NCBI RefSeq assembly: GCF_027409185.1
Contig: NC_084469.1
Coordinates: 79,767,918-79,831,917, forward strand
Reading direction: 5' to 3'
DNA from: Cynocephalus volans
Lineage: Eukaryota; Chordata; Mammalia; Dermoptera; Cynocephalidae
Length of the DNA stretch: 64,000 bases
Position numbers and translations under genes: made by a program. The notes under the pieces are model-generated. The model saw nothing but the letters and a program-made list of their open reading frames with translations. It did not search any database and was not told where the DNA came from. This document shows, piece by piece, positions 58,085-64,000 of the stretch (positions are counted from its first letter, which is position 1; the number at the start of each line of letters is the position of its first letter).

Positions 58085-58290
58085 GTTCTAGCTGCTTGAG
58101 TTGAATATTTGGTTCATCTATTTTCAGTCTTATGTTTTGATAAATCCATTTAAGGCTATAAATTGTTCCCTGAATACTACATTGGCCACATCCCACAGAT
58201 TCCCATTCATTTTTAAATGGCTTATTATTTCAACTTTGACTTCTTAATCCAAGAGATAATTTGGAAAGAAGTTTTTAAATTTCTAAGAGA
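58085..58290 (-). mobile_element. Old L1M ORF2 fragment, antisense
   Basis: 'aatccatttaaggctataaa', 'ttgttccctgaatactacat', 'tggccacatcccacagattc' parallel the antisense L1 ORF2 stretch at 47020-47070 in copy 2, heavily diverged. Confidence 0.7.
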
Positions 58291-58584
58291 GAACATCTGT
58301 AGCATATTTGCCAGAAATGTTTATCTACCATAAATTCTAGAACTAGCTAAACTTCCTGAAATTGTCCTTTTCAAATCAATTTCACAGCTCTTAAAACTCA
58401 AAGATTCAGCAAGATTCAACTGTTATTATTCTGACTCTGTAAGGTAGAGCTGGTGTCACTGACATACTAAATGGACAAAATTCATAGTTTTGTCCAGAGC
58501 CACAGAGCAGAGAAAGGACACACTTAAAGGTCTCCTAATGGAGTGCTTCTTCCTGCCACACCCAGTCCTGGCTCTCGATAAGTT
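58291..58584. other. Unique sequence
   Basis: No gene or clear repeat. Confidence 0.4.
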
Positions 58585-58750
58585 TCATTTTCTCAACAAT
58601 TTTTATTAATATCTAGAGTGTGCTAGGGGCTATTCTAGGCACCGCGAGTGCAGCAATGAATAATACATACTAAAATCCCTGCTCTCGTGGGCTTTTGCTT
58701 GGGGAACTTACTTTCAGGTAAATGAGGCCAAATATGTGAAAATAAGACCT
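58585..58750 (-). repeat. L2 fragment, antisense
   Basis: 'acaatttttattaatatcta', 'gtgctaggggctattctagg', 'gtgcagcaatgaataataca' and 'atccctgctctcgtgggctt' follow the antisense L2 3' order. Confidence 0.8.
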
Positions 58751-58984
58751 GGAAGTAGAAGAAGACCCTGTGGTGCAGAGGAGCTGCTGCAGCAAGGAGT
58801 CAGGATAACAGGAGTCCTCCTCACAACGGCAAACAGAGCCATGCCTCCGGGGGTCCCAGTAATTCTTCCAAGTCTGCTTCACCTGTTCCTTGGAGGTGCT
58901 CCAGTTAGGGGTAGAGGTGCCATGCACTGCTTCTCTCCAGAGACACTCTAAGTCCACTGCCAGGACATAACCTTTGTCTGAGCA

Positions 58985-59180
58985 CTAGACATCCGCAGGG
59001 CACCTACCAGGCCAGGTACAGTGCTAAGCACGTCAATGCAGAATCTCCTTTCATTGAATCCTGACATATCCGCCTGTTTTATAGATGAGCACACAATGGC
59101 TCAGACAAATGGACTCACCCAAAGTCAGCATCCCAGGAAGGTGAGGTCTTCTGATTCCAAGGTCAGTGCTCATTCCAGGA
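58985..59180 (-). repeat. MIR SINE
   Basis: 'gggcacctaccaggccaggt', 'acagtgctaagcacgtcaat', 'gttttatagatgagcacaca', 'actcacccaaagtcagcat' follow antisense MIR. Confidence 0.8.
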
Positions 59181-59419
59181 CCTCAAAGTTTTGTGTTTTT
59201 GTTTCTGTTTTTTCTCATCGGGAGGAGTCTTTGGGGAAGAATCCACGGAATGTTGGTTGGTCTATTACCCTTTATTATCTACATGTGCAAGTCTTGTTCT
59301 CTCAGCTTTGTTGCCATCATGATCATCATCTTCTCCTTCTTCTCATCAAAGGATAATCATCTTCACTGTCACCATTTTATGGGCATATTATAAGCACATT
59401 TGATCCATTGCACCATTTA

Positions 59420-59525
59420 CTCAGGATAGTGATTAAGAGCAGAGACTCTGGAATAGACATCCTGGGTTTAAACACTAGCTCTGCATCTTAGCAGCTGGGT
59501 GAGGGTGGCATTGGGCTTAGTCTCT
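59420..59525 (+). repeat. MIR SINE head
   Basis: 'gatagtgattaagagcagag', 'actctggaatagacatcctg', 'ggtttaaacactagctctgc' is the tRNA-derived 5' head of MIR. Confidence 0.8.
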
Positions 59526-59615
59526 CGCCCCATACTGCACAGGAAGAAAATGGCAGTCTGGACTAAACCCAGGCCTGTTGGTTCACAAAACTCATGTTAC
59601 CTTGCCTCCCAGGGG

Positions 59616-59631
59616 CCGGGCACAGCTTTTA
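59616..59631. repeat. Target-site duplication of the tRNA-half insertion (left)
   Basis: CCGGGCACAGCTTTTA, identical to 59671-59686. Read on the minus strand it starts TAAAAG, compatible with L1 endonuclease cleavage at TTTT/A. Confidence 0.9.
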
Positions 59632-59670
59632 GAAGTCCAATGCGCTATCCATTGCGCAACGGAGCCACCT
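59632..59670 (-). pseudogene. Tailless retropseudogene: 5' half of tRNA-Arg(TCT)
   Basis: On the minus strand the insert reads AGGT followed by GGCTCCGTTGCGCAATGGAT and AGCGCATTGGACTTC (35 nt, 59666-59632). This is positions 1-35 of a tRNA-Arg with anticodon TCT: acceptor 5' strand, full D arm with the A box, 5' strand of the anticodon stem, cut inside the anticodon. There is no 3' half, no CCA and no poly(A). It lies between perfect 16-bp direct repeats, so it is a retroposed RNA fragment, not a decayed tRNA gene. The extra AGGT may be untemplated or a microhomology patch. It cannot act as a tRNA. Confidence 0.88.
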
Positions 59671-59686
59671 CCGGGCACAGCTTTTA
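59671..59686. repeat. Target-site duplication of the tRNA-half insertion (right)
   Basis: 16 of 16 identical to 59616-59631. Confidence 0.9.
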
Positions 59687-59924
59687 AAGAGAGCTCTTGA
59701 GAAGAAAATTGTAACATCTTCAGGGGAGCATAAGGTTCCATAATTCTGCAAACTCATGGATGATATTGAATGAATCCAAGAAGTCAAAGTATTAGGAGTA
59801 TGCCTTGTTTCCACAGACAAAAAGGAAGAAATTGGACATATGGACATTTCTGGATTTCACGTGGGCTGGGGGAAACCAGAGGCCTAGTTTTCATGTCATG
59901 CAGAATATTCTTGCCTGAAAGGCA

Positions 59925-60310
59925 AATAACTTAGGAAAGGTTCCTTAGAAGCACAGCCTGAGACAGGAATCTCGATGCACAGGATTTGTTGAGGTCATGC
60001 TCAAGGGAGAGAAAAAAGCAGGAGAGAGAAGGGAAAGGGGCTGAGCAAGGCTTGAGTGGTCTTGAGTAAGGTCCAAGCTTGGTGCCACAGAGGTGGGAAT
60101 CCTGAATGGTAAATTGCTGCTTAAGGTTGTGTCTGTTGGTAGTGCCAACCATTCAATGGCTGTGGGCTGCTCAGGGAAGGATGTGTCCAACTCTCCCAAG
60201 AAGGTGGCAGCTCTGAGCCATTGGCAGCCAACATTCAGCAGCTGGGGAGAGGATGCCCTGACCCCTGACTCAGCAAAGGGGATCTGGACCAGGCCCCAGA
60301 ATTAACCCAC
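59925..60310. repeat. Possible ancient LTR-like repeat, unassigned
   Basis: 'aggttccttagaagcacagc', 'acaggatttgttgaggtcat', 'ggtgccacagaggtgggaat' and 'caaaggggatctggaccagg' recall a widespread eutherian repeat, but I cannot name it or define its ends. Confidence 0.35.
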
Positions 60311-62639
60311 ACACATAGCCGAAGTGTGCGTTACTGAATACATTCCGCAGCAGCGTATCAGCACCTTGCCACTGACATTGGAATTGCTGGTTTCTGGTGA
60401 TAATAAAAAGGAGACCAGTTACAAGTGGTCTTCTCTCTTTAAATTCTCTGCAGTCAATACACCCCTTCATTGCACACATACTGCCATTGGTATACTGATG
60501 CACACTGGGGCTTCCTGAGCAGAGGAGAAGCCAAGGGGCCTTTTGCAGAAATGACCAGGAAGTGTCCTAAGTGCTTCACACTGCTCAGGACTCCACTTTG
60601 TCCACCACCCAAAAGGAGCTCCCTCGGGACCCACCCACAAGGGTGGTTTGAGGTCTTGTTCTCGTAGGTTTCCTCCATCCCTACCCCCAATCTCTCTTCC
60701 AATAGGAGGACAGAATTTCTATCTGAATAATTCAAGTCCCACCCAATCTGACTGTCCTTCACTCTTACTAACAAATACCACAAAATCCAAGACCCCATTT
60801 CTGACCTTGGAACAAATGAGAATTGAGGGAGCAGCATTCTGATCTCAGCACTTGGTGAGTTCTGAAACAATGCCCAAATAGCTCAAGGATGATCTCGATC
60901 ACAAGACACAAAAACCTGAAAGATATGTTCTTACAGACATCACCCAGAACAGACATCCCTTCATCTCAGGAAGGAAGATTCCGACGTCCCGGTGGTGTCA
61001 CTTCCCCTGTGGACACATTTTAGACTAACTCACTGCAAGTCGAACTGCAGTTGCATTTATTAAAAAGAGGTTCTAGGAGGCAAAGCGGCTAAGGCTGCTT
61101 TCTCACACTGTACCAAGGGGCTCCTGTTTAACACAGACATTAACTCAGAGACAAGGGGATACGAGAAAGTCGCTCCTGTGTGGCTCAGGGAGCCCAGAGA
61201 TGTGACAGCAGGAATCAGAAAAGGGAATGCAGACACCATCTGTTTGAAAGGCGGGTGAAGCTTTATGGAAACAAGCTTTATAAAAAGACACCAGACTCTC
61301 CTTTTATACAAAAGCTATACCTGTGACAAATTGCTAGTCTCTTTTTTATTGTCCAGGAGAAATTATCTGAAAGGAAAAGCATGTAATATTTTATTTTATT
61401 GCCTCCCCCCAACACCAACACAAAAGGTATGCTCCTCACACAAGCTCCAAAATTCTGCCTCTTGGACTTGGACCCTCTTATCACAGAACCTTACCTAGTG
61501 CTCCAAAAAGGAGCGTCTGAAAGAGAAAACTGCATTTCTTCTTACAAAAATGGCTTTCCCATTTTTTAATCAAAAAATACAAGTCACCTCCTAATGTCGG
61601 TGTGTTATTTCCTGAAATTGTATATGATGGGTTTTGAAAAGTTTGAAAAAAAAAAAGAGTTTTGAAGTTTGCTAAATGCCTACCATCTCCATAACCACTC
61701 AAATCAGGCTATTTTTTATAATTCCTTTAAATTAAATATCTTTGATAATAAATGTAAGTTAGGGAGCAATAAATTATAACTTCTAGGCTGACCAGTGACT
61801 AATTATATATATTATAATTAACTCCAGTTTCCAACACAAGGTATTTATCTTAATAATCATCCCATATCCATTAGCATGTCTTAAAGGGATTTTGTAAAAC
61901 AGCCTTTACCATTTGAAGAGTCGTCTGAGTTTCCTCCACTGGGCTATGAAAGGATGCAGAATCAAAAGAGATGGAATTATGTTAAAAAGAAGTTGAAGCT
62001 AAATATAAGTTGAGAAACTCAGATTATAGGCATAAAACCCTGACTTAAAAATATTTATCCTAAATACACCCTCTGGCCATCGCTAAAGAGCCTTTAGGTT
62101 CTAAAAATCTACAATTTCTACGAATCTGTTCAAAATATTCTCAACCCTACTGGGTTCTTCTGGATGCATCAATTGAAATTTGGGGCTAAGATTTAAATTT
62201 TAACAAGGGACACTCTCAGATGCTTCAGGAAGTCCTTGACCTTGTTCTATGAAAGTCAATAAGGAGAACCAACCATTGGTGGTAACAAGAGTGGAATGAC
62301 TATGACTGGTTTCATTCTTATCCCTGCTCTTCCATTCATTTTAGAAACTTAATTACTTCTCTGACCCAGTTAGCTGAGCTTTTGGAATTAGACATAAGGC
62401 AGGGAGAAGAGGCTACACGAGCTTTTATAGGCCCAGTTATCCACTGGCTTTTGTAAGATTCACAGTTTTGCTACAGAGTTCAGGGGTGCACTCTTAAGAG
62501 CTCATAAACATGCCTTGAAGTTCTCCCCCTTTCCTGCCTGCAGGCCTGTGTTCTTACAGACCATGAGCCTTGTCCTAGAGTTTTTCCTCTGGTTCTCAGG
62601 AGTCTCTAGGGTGAGCAGTTAAGCCTTTTGATACAGCTG
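60311..62639. other. Unique sequence, no gene recognised
   Basis: Long stretch without a recognised exon or repeat. 61040-61270 has an odd moderate-GC, CpG-containing composition ('gaggcaaagcggctaaggct', 'gatacgagaaagtcgctcc') that may be a degenerate LTR, unproven. Confidence 0.4.
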
Positions 62640-62930
62640 GTAATCCCAGCTCTGGCCATTATCGCTGCATTTTCCAAGTGTCCCTGGGTAATTGTCCAAG
62701 GGACTTAAACAAGTCGGACCAGTCAAAGGCACCACGAAGGTCAAACTGCAATAGAGCGTGCCCTGATTTTATCCTGGAGATTGATGCACAAATCACCTTG
62801 ATTTCGATTTGGCACCAGTGTTATAAAATGCACTTGCAATCACCGATAACATGTAAGATCAGGCCCAAGCATGGGACACTGTATTTTATACCCTCTGTGG
62901 AGTTTTCCCTAATGCAACCATAAATCAGCC
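62640..62930. promoter_or_regulatory. Candidate conserved regulatory block
   Basis: Repeat-free, with isolated CpGs retained in low-GC DNA and regulatory words: 'gggtaattgtccaaggg', 'aagtcggaccagtcaaagg', 'gcaatagagcgtgccc', 'ttgatttcgatttggcacc', 'caatcaccgataacatg'. Function inferred only. Confidence 0.35.
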
Positions 62931-64000
62931 CTCAAAGCAGGGTGTTTGGTCCATGTTAACAGAGTAAACAGTGAGAAACTCAGGGTCTCTTGGGATGGAG
63001 ACATTTTTTGGAACTTGGGATGAGTTTGAAATCTTTAGCTTGTAACAGGGCCACCCAGAGGCAACCTTCAGGGAATAGACCACAGCAGGGGCTTTAGGGA
63101 AATTCACAGAGGAATTGCAACTACAGGATCCACGTGAGTGTAAAAATTTCCATTTCTGAGCACTTAAGCAGAGAAACAAAATCTTGAGGTGGGAGAAAAG
63201 GTACAAAATAGAAAGCAAAGTCGTTCTTATCCACATATTTAATTGTGGGAAAGACAGTAAAGTGTAGTAAGAAAAGAGGGTCCAGTCCAATCAGAAAAAC
63301 CACAGTTTGCAAAATAACTTCTGGCAGTAGCTTCAATATTGCTCCTGCTGTGTCTTTCCTGCCTGCCCCTCTGCATGTTTACATGAAATTAATATTTTTT
63401 AAGAAAATAAGTACTTTAATTCTTTTAAAAAACAGTACCAGTCGCCATAGTTTATAACCATTTCATTAAGTGTTCAGAGTGGGAGATTTTATTGGTCTTG
63501 GAATGTGCACTGACTGTCAGAAAAAGAAGGAATTAGCTGGGACCTCCAGGCCCATCTTCCCCTCGTCATGGTGGCTTAAGCTAAGCCCCAAATTCTGCTT
63601 ATGGAAACTGCTCTCCTTCCCCTACCCTCCTTTCCTGCTCAATACCCCCCCACCCTATTCACCTGTAAGAGTCCAAACCAGCAGGCTTCTGGCCTTGCTC
63701 TGGTAGGAGTGTTGTGGGGGTAAGGTCCAACGTGGCTGGTGGGGAGATACAAAGAGAGAAAGGGAAAAATCTAGGCTGGAAACAATAGAGAGAGAAGTAA
63801 TTACTTGCATTATTTTTCCCCCATGCTTTTATTCTTCTAGAGCTTCAAGACTTCTCCCCTAATCTAAAGCAAGTAAGAAAACATCTAATGAAAATGATTC
63901 GCATGCTGGGGGTTACACAGACAGCCCTTTCTCCCCAAGTAAAACAGAAACCAATAGGTTGAATGTGCAAGAAAAACGTATTCCACTCATGCAACTAAAG
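62931..64000. other. Unique sequence, no gene recognised
   Basis: Short open frames on both strands overlap without homology. No named repeat recognised up to the window end. Confidence 0.4.

Noticed and set aside
1..64000. CRISPR arrays, bacterial operons, prophage or IS elements
   Set aside because: The repeat content is plainly eutherian, with no spaced direct repeats, Shine-Dalgarno-led operons or prokaryotic gene density.

Overview
The window is mammalian nuclear DNA with no intact host protein-coding gene that I can recognise. Its fabric is that of a eutherian intergenic region or large intron: MIR and L2 fragments, old L1M pieces, hAT-Charlie MITEs, MaLR/ERVL-like LTRs, microsatellites and blocks of non-repetitive sequence. 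The best lineage clue is one short tRNA-derived SINE at 41826-41968. Its A box, B box, CCTATATAGGAATGGCCGGT segment and A-tail resemble what I remember of the tRNA-Ile-derived CYN SINEs of colugos (Dermoptera). A colugo such as Galeopterus is therefore the favoured host, by inference only.

Layout. 1-18 kb: ancient repeats (an MLT1-type LTR at 1456-1861, MIR, L2), a ~250-bp local duplication (2716-2966 and 3880-4131), and three non-repetitive blocks that look like regulatory DNA (8730-9310, 15080-15370, 16230-16545). 18.3-22.0 kb: a 5'-truncated L1 on the minus strand with perfect 16-bp target-site duplications and about 430 bp of non-L1 sequence at its 3' side. 22-31 kb: LTR-like repeats, an AT-rich putative regulatory stretch (25.0-26.9 kb) and L2/MIR pieces. 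31.0-33.9 kb: old antisense L1M, one copy of which was split by a processed retrocopy of TEFM (mitochondrial transcription elongation factor) with 17-bp duplications. 34-43 kb: mostly unique sequence, MIR/L2, an old L1M on the plus strand and the CYN-like SINE.

43.67-50.05 kb holds the most remarkable element: an essentially full-length L1 of about 6.4 kb from a single insertion (16-bp duplications at both outer ends). Its 5' 2.5 kb (5' UTR, ORF1 and the start of ORF2) is inverted relative to the rest of ORF2 and the 3' end, as expected of twin priming. It too seems to carry a short 3' transduction. 50-64 kb: microsatellites, MIR/MER5-type MITEs, further candidate regulatory blocks (56030-56240, 62640-62930), and at 59632-59670 a 35-nt 5' half of tRNA-Arg(TCT) without a tail between perfect 16-bp duplications, a tailless retropseudogene.

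Together the window is a record of L1 machinery at work: L1s with inversion and transduction, and L1-mobilised passengers (mRNA, SINE, tRNA half), scattered among conserved-looking non-coding blocks whose target gene cannot be named from this sequence. Family names for old repeats are from memory of consensus features; no database search was possible.
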